A stretch of DNA of 10,000 nucleotides. Source: Rheinheimera sp. GTDB lineage: Bacteria > Pseudomonadota > Gammaproteobacteria > Enterobacterales > Alteromonadaceae. Positions 1 to 5,345 of this stretch are shown in pieces. Position 1 is the first letter of the stretch. Every line of letters begins with the position of its first letter. Under the pieces are notes generated by a model, which saw only the letters and a program-made list of their open reading frames with translations, made no database searches and was not told the origin of the DNA. The translations under genes and the position numbers were made by a program. The stretch spans positions 1 through 10,000 of the forward strand of contig NZ_JAIWOI010000244.1 of NCBI RefSeq assembly GCF_020217005.1. The letters are read 5' to 3'.

Positions 1-1138
1 TGAACAAGTGCGACAGGTGTTTAAGAACTGCCGTCTGATTGGCCGCCGTTTCCGTTTGGCCCATGTGGTGTTTGGCCGTGAAGTGATTGAAGTGGCGACT
101 TTCCGTGGCCACCACACTGGCGACGATGAAACCAGTCCAAAAGCCAGCCAGAGTGATGCAGGCCAGATTTTACGTGATAACGTCTACGGCACTATCGAAG
201 AAGACGCAGAGCGTCGCGACTTTAGCATTAATGCCTTGTACTATTCAGTAGCAGACTTTGCTATTTACGACTTTGCCAACGGCATTGAAGCCATAGCAGC
301 ACGCAAAATCGAATTAATTGGCGACCCGGAAACCCGTTACCGTGAAGATCCGGTGCGGATGCTGCGTGCTGTGCGTTTTGCCACCAAGCTAAATATGGAC
401 ATAGCCCCAGCGACGCTGGAACCGATCAAAGAACTGGCTGTCCTGTTGAAAAACATTCCGGCAGCGCGTTTATTTGAAGAATTCCTCAAGTTATTCATGG
501 CAGGCAAAGCCTTTGATAACTTTGTGATGCTGAATGATTTGGGCATTATCAAACAGTTGTTGCCTCAACTGGCCAAAGTATTAAAACAGGACAGCAGCGG
601 CAAAGTGTTCAGCATGATCACCAAAGCCATGCAGGACACTGACCAGCGTGTTGCCGTGGATAAGCCTGTCACTCCGGCTTTTACTTTTGCGGCTTTATTA
701 TGGTACCCGGTTGAACAACGCGCGGAAAAACTGCTGGTTGAAAGTGGTCTGAACGAAGTGGATGCGCTGAATATTGCCATGATGGAAGTGTTGGACGAAG
801 TACAACGTTCCATTGCTATTCCAAAACGTTTCAGCCTGACCATTAAAGACATCTGGTTCCTGCAAAGTCGTTTAAGTAAGAGAGCTGGACGTCGCGCCTT
901 CAAATTACTGGAACAAACCAAGTTCCGGGGAGCTTACGACTTCCTGCAATTAAGGGCACAGGCCGAAGGCGGCGAATTGCAGGAATTAGCAACTTGGTGG
1001 CAGAGATTCCAGGCTGACGACGAAGCAGGCCGTGAAGCTTTAGTGCAAAACCTCGGTAAAGAAGGTATTGAACGTCGGCCACGCCGCCGTCGCCCACCGA
1101 CCAAACGCCGCCCCCCGGGTTCAGCAACGAATGGCTGA
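1..1138 (+). CDS. pcnB: Poly(A) polymerase I, 5'-truncated by the window edge
   Basis: This enzyme adds 3' poly(A) tails to RNA, which marks transcripts for decay. The frame is open from base 2, so the gene begins upstream. The visible 378 residues correspond to roughly the last four fifths of the E. coli protein (about 465 aa). Class II nucleotidyltransferase landmarks are visible: FKNCRLIGRRFRLAHV (about bases 20-67), the ERRDFSINALYY block with its conserved Asp codon at 218-220, and GDPETRYREDPVRMLRAVRFA near 322-384, the nucleotide-recognition segment. The first catalytic Asp pair lies outside the window, so I cannot check it. The tail is rich in Arg and Pro (RRPRRRRPPTKRRPP), as expected for the RNA-binding C-terminus of PcnB rather than a CCA-adding enzyme. 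The stop TGA at 1136-1138 lies inside the folK start region, so the two genes are translationally linked. Confidence 0.96.
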   Translation, partial: EQVRQVFKNCRLIGRRFRLAHVVFGREVIEVATFRGHHTGDDETSPKASQSDAGQILRDNVYGTIEEDAERRDFSINALYYSVADFAIYDFANGIEAIAARKIELIGDPETRYREDPVRMLRAVRFATKLNMDIAPATLEPIKELAVLLKNIPAARLFEEFLKLFMAGKAFDNFVMLNDLGIIKQLLPQLAKVLKQDSSGKVFSMITKAMQDTDQRVAVDKPVTPAFTFAALLWYPVEQRAEKLLVESGLNEVDALNIAMMEVLDEVQRSIAIPKRFSLTIKDIWFLQSRLSKRAGRRAFKLLEQTKFRGAYDFLQLRAQAEGGELQELATWWQRFQADDEAGREALVQNLGKEGIERRPRRRRPPTKRRPPGSATNG

Positions 1139-1616
1139 TACTCTGGTTTATATAGGGCTGGGCGCAAATTTAGCTCAGCCTGTACAACAGTTAGAGCGCG
1201 CGATCCTGGCTTTGAAGAACATCAAAGACACAAAACTTGTTCAGGTGTCCTCTTTCTATGGCTCTAAACCTATGGGGCCACAAGATCAGCCGGATTACGT
1301 TAATGCCGTCGCAGCTGTTAGGACCCGTTTAGCTGCGGTAGATTTGTTGACTGAACTGCAACAGATTGAGCTTGAACAAGGCCGGCAACGTAAAGATGAA
1401 CGCTGGGGCCCCCGGACTCTGGATTTGGATATTCTGTTGTTTGGCAATGATCTGATCCAGACTGAGCGCCTCATTGTGCCGCATTACGGCATGAAGCAAC
1501 GCGAGTTTGTGCTTTATCCGCTGGCAGAACTAAACTCAAACTTGGTATTGCCTGATGGCACCAGACTGACCGAGTTACTGACGACTGTGCCTTTAAACGG
1601 CTTGACTCGTCTCTGA
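1131..1616 (+). CDS. folK: 2-amino-4-hydroxy-6-hydroxymethyldihydropteridine pyrophosphokinase (HPPK)
   Basis: FolK transfers pyrophosphate from ATP to 6-hydroxymethyl-7,8-dihydropterin in cytosolic folate synthesis. The 161-aa product matches the E. coli enzyme (159 aa) end to end. It has GLGANL near the N-terminus (9-14), MGPQDQPDYVNAV (48-60), and the signature RWGPRTLDLDILLFG (91-105), whose D98 and D100 are the Mg ligands and whose R95 is a catalytic Arg in E. coli numbering minus 3. VPHYGMKQREFVLYPLAEL follows (116-134). I chose the ATG at 1131 over an upstream in-frame ATG at 1068. The longer version adds 21 residues with no counterpart in the family and would overlap pcnB by 71 bases. 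From 1131 the overlap with pcnB is 8 bases (ATGGCTGA), which suggests translational coupling. The stop directly abuts a palindromic repeat. Confidence 0.96.
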   Translation: MADTLVYIGLGANLAQPVQQLERAILALKNIKDTKLVQVSSFYGSKPMGPQDQPDYVNAVAAVRTRLAAVDLLTELQQIELEQGRQRKDERWGPRTLDLDILLFGNDLIQTERLIVPHYGMKQREFVLYPLAELNSNLVLPDGTRLTELLTTVPLNGLTRL

Positions 1617-1744
1617 TATACCCAAAGTAATTGGAGTTGCAGGGAGGCGACTAGTGATTGAGACCCCAGGAGCATAGTCGTCCTATGTGACTGGGGCGAG
1701 ATCGCGAAGTCAACAATGCTGCAGCTTCAAGTACGAAGGGTATA
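1617..1744. repeat. 128-bp palindromic intergenic repeat, MITE-like
   Basis: The element starts with TATACCC directly after the folK stop and ends with GGGTATA. Its 26-base outer arms (1617-1642 and 1719-1744) are inverted copies matching at 20 of 26 positions, with TGCAG/CTGCA at their inner edges. A second nested inverted repeat lies in the middle: CCCCAG (1664-1669) pairs with CTGGGG (1691-1696), and CATAG (1673-1677) with CTATG (1683-1687), around a short loop. The element carries no ORF. From memory, very similar palindromes with TATACCC ends and a CCCCAGGAGCATAG-type core occur between genes in many enterobacterial, Vibrio and Shewanella genomes. I cannot give a family name. The flanking TA at each end would fit insertion at a TA dinucleotide, as for IS630/mariner-type MITEs; this is inference. 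In RNA it would fold into a long stem between folK and panB. Confidence 0.82.
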
Positions 1745-1805
1745 ACTTGCCGTTGGCGTTTTTTTATGCCAAGGTGCGCCCCGAATTATTCCCTTGTGGT
1801 CGGAT

Positions 1806-1810
1806 GAGAG
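1806..1810 (+). promoter_or_regulatory. panB ribosome binding site
   Basis: GAGAG lies four bases before the ATG at 1815. It supports that start over the in-frame TTG at 1794, which has no purine-rich sequence at a suitable distance and would add seven residues (MWSDERK) absent from E. coli PanB. Confidence 0.6.
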
Positions 1811-1814
1811 AAAA

Positions 1815-2606
1815 ATGGCAAAAATTACCACTGCTCAATTACTGAAGTTAAAACAAAAAAGCGAAAAAATTACCGCTTTAACGGCTTATGATGCCAGTTT
1901 CGCTAAATTGTTTGCCGATGCCGGTGTTGAAGTTATTTTAATTGGTGATTCCCTGGGCATGGTGTTACAGGGCCATAGCGACACGCTGCCTGTAACTACA
2001 GCTGAAATTGCCTACCACACCCGCTGTGTCCGCGCTGGAGCACCGTTGGCTTTCGTCATCGCCGATATGCCTTTTATGAGTTACGCCACAGTGGAACAAG
2101 CGATGCAAAACGCCACACCTTTGATGCAAGCAGGTGCCAATATGGTCAAGCTTGAAGGCGGTGATTTCCTGTTACCTACCATCAAAGCTCTGACTGAACG
2201 TGGTATCCCTGTTTGTGGTCATTTAGGTTTAACTCCTCAGTCCGTGCACGTATTTGGTGGCTTTAAAGTTCAGGGCCGTGACGAACAGGCTGCAGATTTA
2301 ATGGTGCAACAGGCCATAGCATTACAGGAAGCTGGCGCTCAGCTGTTGGTGGTAGAGTGTATCCCTTCCGCTTTGGCAGAACGTATCTCCAAAGCTCTGA
2401 TGATCCCAGTGATCGGTATAGGCGCAGGCAAAGACACCGATGGCCAGATTTTGGTGATGCACGATTTATTGGGCATCAGCTCAGGTTACATTCCAAAATT
2501 CTCCAAAAACTTCCTGCAGGAAACCGGTGATATTAAACAAGCCATAGGTAAATACATTCAGGATGTAAAACAAGGCCAGTTCCCTGGCCCTGAACATAGC
2601 TTTTAA
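1815..2606 (+). CDS. panB: 3-methyl-2-oxobutanoate hydroxymethyltransferase (ketopantoate hydroxymethyltransferase)
   Basis: PanB moves a one-carbon unit from 5,10-methylene-tetrahydrofolate to alpha-ketoisovalerate. This is the first committed step of pantothenate synthesis. The 263-aa product is one residue shorter than E. coli PanB (264 aa) and is collinear with it. The Mg-binding and catalytic residues fall at the same numbers: D45 in IGDSLGM, D84 in IADMPF, E114 in KLEGG, and the catalytic E181 in VVECIP. K112 and H136 (CGHLGLTPQ) are also present, as is the TIM-barrel segment PVIGIGAG (198-205). panC follows after 12 bases, so the two are almost certainly one operon. The folate cofactor links the gene to folK upstream, but a palindromic repeat lies between them and no clear promoter motif is visible in 1745-1805. 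Confidence 0.97.
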   Translation: MAKITTAQLLKLKQKSEKITALTAYDASFAKLFADAGVEVILIGDSLGMVLQGHSDTLPVTTAEIAYHTRCVRAGAPLAFVIADMPFMSYATVEQAMQNATPLMQAGANMVKLEGGDFLLPTIKALTERGIPVCGHLGLTPQSVHVFGGFKVQGRDEQAADLMVQQAIALQEAGAQLLVVECIPSALAERISKALMIPVIGIGAGKDTDGQILVMHDLLGISSGYIPKFSKNFLQETGDIKQAIGKYIQDVKQGQFPGPEHSF

Positions 2607-2618
2607 GGTCTGCTTTTT

Positions 2619-3461
2619 ATGTTAATGATTCAGGATATTGCTCAGCTACGTGCTCTGATTCGTCAATGGCGTAGCGCCGGCGAACGCATCGCATTCGTTC
2701 CAACTATGGGTAACCTACATCAGGGTCATCTGCAATTAGTCGACACAGCCAAACAAAGAGCCGATAGGGTTATTGCCAGTATTTTTGTGAATCCGATGCA
2801 GTTTGGCGCCAATGAAGACTTGGACAAATACCCACGCACTTTAGAGCAGGACTGCAAAGGCTTGACCGAACATGGCACCGATGCGGTATTCACTCCAACA
2901 CCACAACTGATTTACCCTCGTGGCCTGGATGTGCAAACTTTTGTTGAAGTACCGCTGTTAGGCGATTACCACTGCGGCGCCAGTCGTGCCGGGCATTTTC
3001 GTGGCGTATCAACCATAGTCACTAAGCTGTTTAATCTGGTGCAGCCAGACATTGCCTGTTTTGGCCAGAAAGACTATCAGCAACTGGCTATTATCCGCCA
3101 GATGGTAGCTGACTTATCTATGCCAATTGAAATCATTGGAGTGCCAACAATCCGGGCTGAAGATGGTTTGGCCTTAAGTTCACGTAATGGTTATTTAACA
3201 GCGGAACAACGCAGCACAGCTCCGGCTTTGTACCGTACTTTGCAGTGGATGAAACAGCAGTTACAGCAAGGCGTCAGCGATTTACGCGCTTTAGAGCAGC
3301 AAGCCAAAGATCAGCTGAATGCGGCAGGTTTTAAAGCAGATTATGTCAATATCTCCAATCGCCAAACCTTAGTGCCTGCCGCGGATTTAAGCGCTCCGCT
3401 GGTCATATTGGCAGCTGCCCACCTGGGTACGACACGTCTGATTGATAACATCGAAGTCTAA
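2619..3461 (+). CDS. panC: Pantoate--beta-alanine ligase (pantothenate synthetase)
   Basis: PanC condenses pantoate with beta-alanine using ATP, through a pantoyl-adenylate, to give pantothenate. The 280-aa product matches E. coli PanC (283 aa) along its length. It has the class I nucleotidyl-transferase motif PTMGNLHQGH (28-37) with the HxGH histidines H34 and H37, then FVNPMQFGANEDLDKYPRT (56-74), GHFRGVSTIVTKLFNLVQPD (125-144), FGQKDYQQL (148-156), and RAEDGLALSSRNGYL (179-193), which contains the KMSKS-like loop. The ATG at 2619 is preferred over ATG 2625 because AAGG at 2605-2608, overlapping the panB stop, sits 10 bases before it. It forms an operon with panB. A hairpin terminator follows 6 bases after the stop. 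The beta-alanine it consumes would come from PanP, encoded about 2 kb away on the other strand. Confidence 0.97.
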   Translation: MLMIQDIAQLRALIRQWRSAGERIAFVPTMGNLHQGHLQLVDTAKQRADRVIASIFVNPMQFGANEDLDKYPRTLEQDCKGLTEHGTDAVFTPTPQLIYPRGLDVQTFVEVPLLGDYHCGASRAGHFRGVSTIVTKLFNLVQPDIACFGQKDYQQLAIIRQMVADLSMPIEIIGVPTIRAEDGLALSSRNGYLTAEQRSTAPALYRTLQWMKQQLQQGVSDLRALEQQAKDQLNAAGFKADYVNISNRQTLVPAADLSAPLVILAAAHLGTTRLIDNIEV

Positions 3462-3467
3462 TACCAG

Positions 3468-3515
3468 AAGTCAGTCTACGGCAGTTACAGATAACGACTG
3501 GGACTGACTTTAGTT
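3468..3515 (+). terminator. Rho-independent-type terminator of panBC
   Basis: A perfect 9-bp stem, AAGTCAGTC (3468-3476) with GACTGACTT (3502-3510), encloses a secondary 4-bp stem, CAGT (3482-3485) with ACTG (3497-3500). The sequence after it is TAGTTTT, a short and interrupted T-run, so termination strength is uncertain. On the minus strand no T-run follows the hairpin, so it probably serves only panBC. Confidence 0.6.
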
Positions 3516-3923
3516 TTATGTCCTGCCCGGCTCATGGCTGTTGTAACGGGGCAACTCTGCATCCAGATCATCCCAGTTGGCTTTCGACGATACAAAGTTA
3601 TGGCTAATGGGGCGTTCTGTGATGTCTGAATCCAGTATGCCCAAACGAATACGAACTCGACTTGGATCTGCAGCGCTTGAGCTATACACAGGACTACCGC
3701 AGTTGGAGCAAAAATGCCTCTGCCTGCCTTGTTTTAACGAAAAGGCTTTGAGCAGTTGTTCGCCTTGAATCACACTAAATTCGGCACTGGATACGAAGCC
3801 ATTGGTAGCATAGGCTGTGCCGCTGGATTTTCGGCACAAAGAACAATGACAAAGAATGATGTCCTTGATGGAACCATAAATTGCGATTTTTACCGCACCA
3901 CAAAGGCATTGGCCTGAATACAT
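3516..3923 (-). CDS. GFA-family (CENP-V/GFA domain) zinc-binding protein
   Basis: This is a 135-aa member of the family named for glutathione-dependent formaldehyde-activating enzyme. The family is structurally a Zn-binding fold, and most small bacterial members have no proven reaction. The diagnostic cysteine pattern is complete: C6 and C8 in GQCLCGAV, C25, C27 and C30 in LCHCSLCRKSSG, and C72 and C75 in HFCSNCGSPVY. The PRVRI-type strand (SRVRIRLGILD) and a C-terminal W (W116) also fit. There is no signal peptide, so it should be cytosolic. It starts 29 bases after the end of the PspC-domain gene on the same strand, so the two may be co-transcribed. Only a weak purine stretch (GAAAGAG) precedes the ATG. 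A specific role in formaldehyde detoxification should not be assumed, since no glutathione-dependent formaldehyde dehydrogenase gene is visible nearby. Confidence 0.88.
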   Translation of the reverse strand: MYSGQCLCGAVKIAIYGSIKDIILCHCSLCRKSSGTAYATNGFVSSAEFSVIQGEQLLKAFSLKQGRQRHFCSNCGSPVYSSSAADPSRVRIRLGILDSDITERPISHNFVSSKANWDDLDAELPRYNSHEPGRT

Positions 3924-3952
3924 AACAAGTTTGCTCTTTCAATCACAGCTGG

Positions 3953-4150
3953 TTAAAGGCTGTCTTTTCTTGGCATCAACAACCACAAAATGACATAAAC
4001 AAATATGCCGGGAAAAGCTGCGGACAACACCGACAGCAGCACATACACCAGCCGCACACCACCGCTGGACCAGCCAAAGTACTCTGCTATACCACCACAA
4101 ACTCCGGCGACCATTTTATCATTGGATAAAGCTAAGCTTTTATCTGACAT
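3953..4150 (-). CDS. Small PspC-domain inner-membrane protein
   Basis: The 65-aa product is essentially one PspC domain. It has LALSNDKMVAGVCGGIAEYFGW (6-27), with the typical GVCGGIAEYFG signature, then a hydrophobic stretch from about 32 to 59 that is broken by a Pro-Gly pair (P47-G48), and a basic end (MPRKDSL). It would sit in the inner membrane. E. coli PspC (119 aa) has this domain at its N-terminus and a longer C-terminal part that contacts PspB/PspA. That part is absent here, and no pspA or pspB is visible, so a role in the phage-shock response is unproven. I chose ATG 4150 over ATG 4264 because the shorter version begins directly before the domain and has a good ribosome binding site. 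The extra 38 residues do not resemble the family. The GFA gene follows after 29 bases. Confidence 0.87.
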   Translation of the reverse strand: MSDKSLALSNDKMVAGVCGGIAEYFGWSSGGVRLVYVLLSVLSAAFPGIFVYVILWLLMPRKDSL

Positions 4151-4154
4151 CGTA

Positions 4155-4163
4155 CTTCCCTCT
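4155..4163 (-). promoter_or_regulatory. Ribosome binding site of the PspC-domain gene
   Basis: Read on the minus strand this is AGAGGGAAG, four bases before the ATG at 4150. It is the strongest purine-rich site near either candidate start and decides for the 65-aa form. Confidence 0.65.
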
Positions 4164-4264
4164 TGAATAAACCCGAACTCTAAAGTAACTCTGCCAGCGA
4201 CGCTTAGCAATGCATGAGGATGTAAGAAACTATGAACGCCTTTACGAACACCTTCTGACTGCAC

Positions 4265-4305
4265 TATGGTAACAAGCGGCAGAGTGATGACTCTGCTCCA
4301 CCATA
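4265..4305. promoter_or_regulatory. Nested inverted repeat in the pspC-like/DUF4394 divergent region
   Basis: GCAGAGT (4279-4285) and ACTCTGC (4290-4296) form a perfect 7-bp stem with a GATG loop. Around them, TATGGT (4265-4270) and ACCATA (4300-4305) form a second perfect 6-bp pair. No T-run follows on the plus strand, so it does not look like a terminator. It lies 48 to 88 bases before the DUF4394 ATG, where an operator or a 5' leader structure would be expected. Function is inferred only from position and symmetry. I could not assign clear -35/-10 boxes in this region. Confidence 0.4.
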
Positions 4306-4323
4306 ATACAGACCTGTCATAGG

Positions 4324-4334
4324 GTCAGTCTGAC
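4324..4334. promoter_or_regulatory. Perfect 11-bp palindrome before the DUF4394 gene
   Basis: GTCAG-T-CTGAC is a perfect palindrome about 6 bases before the AAGGA ribosome binding site (4341-4345) of the following gene. It could be an operator half-site pair or part of a leader hairpin. An 11-bp palindrome can arise by chance, so this is a weak call. Confidence 0.25.
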
Positions 4335-4352
4335 GTAATAAAGGAAGGATTG

Positions 4353-5228
4353 ATGAAAATAACAAAACAGATTTTCGGTTCTACCCTGCTGGCTGCAACT
4401 GGCCTTTTATCGGCTGGCCTATCTTCAGGACTGAGCGCAGCCACTATGCCCGCTTTAAAAGGCAATGAAACACTCTGGCTGCTTGATAATACACATCAAC
4501 TCATCAAAGTGAAGGTTGCAGCTCCGGACAAAATAGTCGAACAGAAAACACTTTCAGGCCTGGCAACAGGCGAGGCTTTAGTTGGCATAGATTACCGCGT
4601 TGCTTACGGCGTTTTATTTGCATTATCCAACCAAGGCCAGTTGTACAGCATAGATACCGGTACAGGAAAACTGACAGCCACAGGCCCTGTTTTACCTGCA
4701 GGCACCTTAAAAAAAGGTCAGTTTGGCTTTGATTTTAACCCTGTGGCTGACAGGATCCGGGTGGTGAATGAGCATGGTCAAAACTTAAGACTGCATCCGG
4801 AAACTGCAGCTTTAGCTTCTGTTGACCCTGAACTGCACTACGCAGACAAGGACGCTAACTTTGGCAAAAAACCCACCATAGTGGCTGCAGCTTATACCTA
4901 CAACCAGCAAGACAGCGCGCTGACAACCAACTACGCCATAGATAAAACCCATGGCACGCTGGTAACCCAAGGCAGTAAAGAAGGCACAACGCCAGCGGTA
5001 TCACCTAATACAGGCCAGTTGTTTACTGTAGGCAGCCTTGGACTACAATCGCTGCAACAGATCTCCTTTGATATTTCCGATTTAAGTAACCTGAGCTTTA
5101 TGGCTGTCAGCACAACAGCAGAGCCGGCCAGTACTTTGTATCAATTATATTTACAGACAGGACAAAACAAAAAACTGGGTACTTTGGCGAATGGTCAGGA
5201 CCTGCTTGGTATGGCGATTGAACCCTGA
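4353..5228 (+). CDS. Exported DUF4394-domain protein of unknown function
   Basis: The 291-aa product begins with a Sec-type signal peptide: basic K2/K5, a hydrophobic stretch from about 7 to 27, and a likely cut after LSA29 or AA30. It should therefore be periplasmic, or exported further. The rest reads as a DUF4394 domain, a repeat-rich beta-structure (propeller-like by inference). Recurring strand motifs are LWLLDNTHQL (41-50), GIDYRVAYGVLFAL (78-91), LYSIDTGTGKLT (97-108), GFDFNPVADRIRVV (125-138), GQNLRLHPET (142-151), NYAIDKTHGTL (193-203) and LFTVGSLG (223-230). GFDFNPVADRIRVV is the part I recognise most clearly. The domain has no known biochemical role. The ATG at 4353 is preferred over TTG 4350, since AAGGA (4341-4345) is 7 bases from the ATG. 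It stands alone between two divergent or convergent neighbours, ends at a shared terminator, and has inverted repeats upstream. Confidence 0.85.
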   Translation: MKITKQIFGSTLLAATGLLSAGLSSGLSAATMPALKGNETLWLLDNTHQLIKVKVAAPDKIVEQKTLSGLATGEALVGIDYRVAYGVLFALSNQGQLYSIDTGTGKLTATGPVLPAGTLKKGQFGFDFNPVADRIRVVNEHGQNLRLHPETAALASVDPELHYADKDANFGKKPTIVAAAYTYNQQDSALTTNYAIDKTHGTLVTQGSKEGTTPAVSPNTGQLFTVGSLGLQSLQQISFDISDLSNLSFMAVSTTAEPASTLYQLYLQTGQNKKLGTLANGQDLLGMAIEP

Positions 5229-5261
5229 TTGGTAAGTTATTACCGCTCTGACGCCATAAAA

Positions 5262-5307
5262 AAAAAGCCCGGTCACTTCACACTTCAGTGCTGTGATTGG
5301 GCTTTTT
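5262..5307. terminator. Bidirectional terminator between the DUF4394 gene and panP
   Basis: AAAAAGCCC (5262-5270) pairs with GGGCTTTTT (5299-5307). A second stem follows inward (TCAC 5273-5276 with GTGA 5293-5296), then a small hairpin, CACT (5281-5284) with AGTG (5287-5290). The plus strand has T5 after the stem. The minus strand has a longer T-run (the A9 at 5258-5266 read in reverse). It lies 33 bases after the DUF4394 stop and 38 bases beyond the panP stop, so it can end both convergent transcripts. Confidence 0.85.
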
Positions 5308-5345
5308 AACTATAGTGAACCTGCTTAGGGCTTCACAGAATAAGA

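Noticed and set aside
337..921. Open frames on the minus strand inside pcnB (337-552 and 565-921).
   Set aside because: They are antisense to a clearly conserved coding gene, and their translations show low-complexity, shadow-like composition with no recognisable domain.
1068..1130. N-terminal extension of folK from an upstream in-frame ATG at 1068.
   Set aside because: The 21 extra residues overlap the pcnB tail, have no counterpart in the HPPK family and lack a ribosome binding site. The ATG at 1131 gives the normal length.
1753..1772. TTGGC...GCCAA with seven T's between the arms, just before panB, considered as a terminator for folK.
   Set aside because: The T-run lies in the loop, not after the stem, and the stem is only 5 bp. 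A GCC-GTT-GGC mini-hairpin before the T-run has just 3 bp.
3516..3923. Annotation of the GFA-family gene as a true formaldehyde-activating enzyme.
   Set aside because: The cysteine pattern shows the fold only. No glutathione-dependent formaldehyde pathway gene is nearby, and most family members of this size have no proven activity.
4151..4264. Extension of the PspC-domain protein to an ATG at 4264 on the minus strand.
   Set aside because: The 38 added residues do not look like the family, and a strong ribosome binding site precedes the ATG at 4150.
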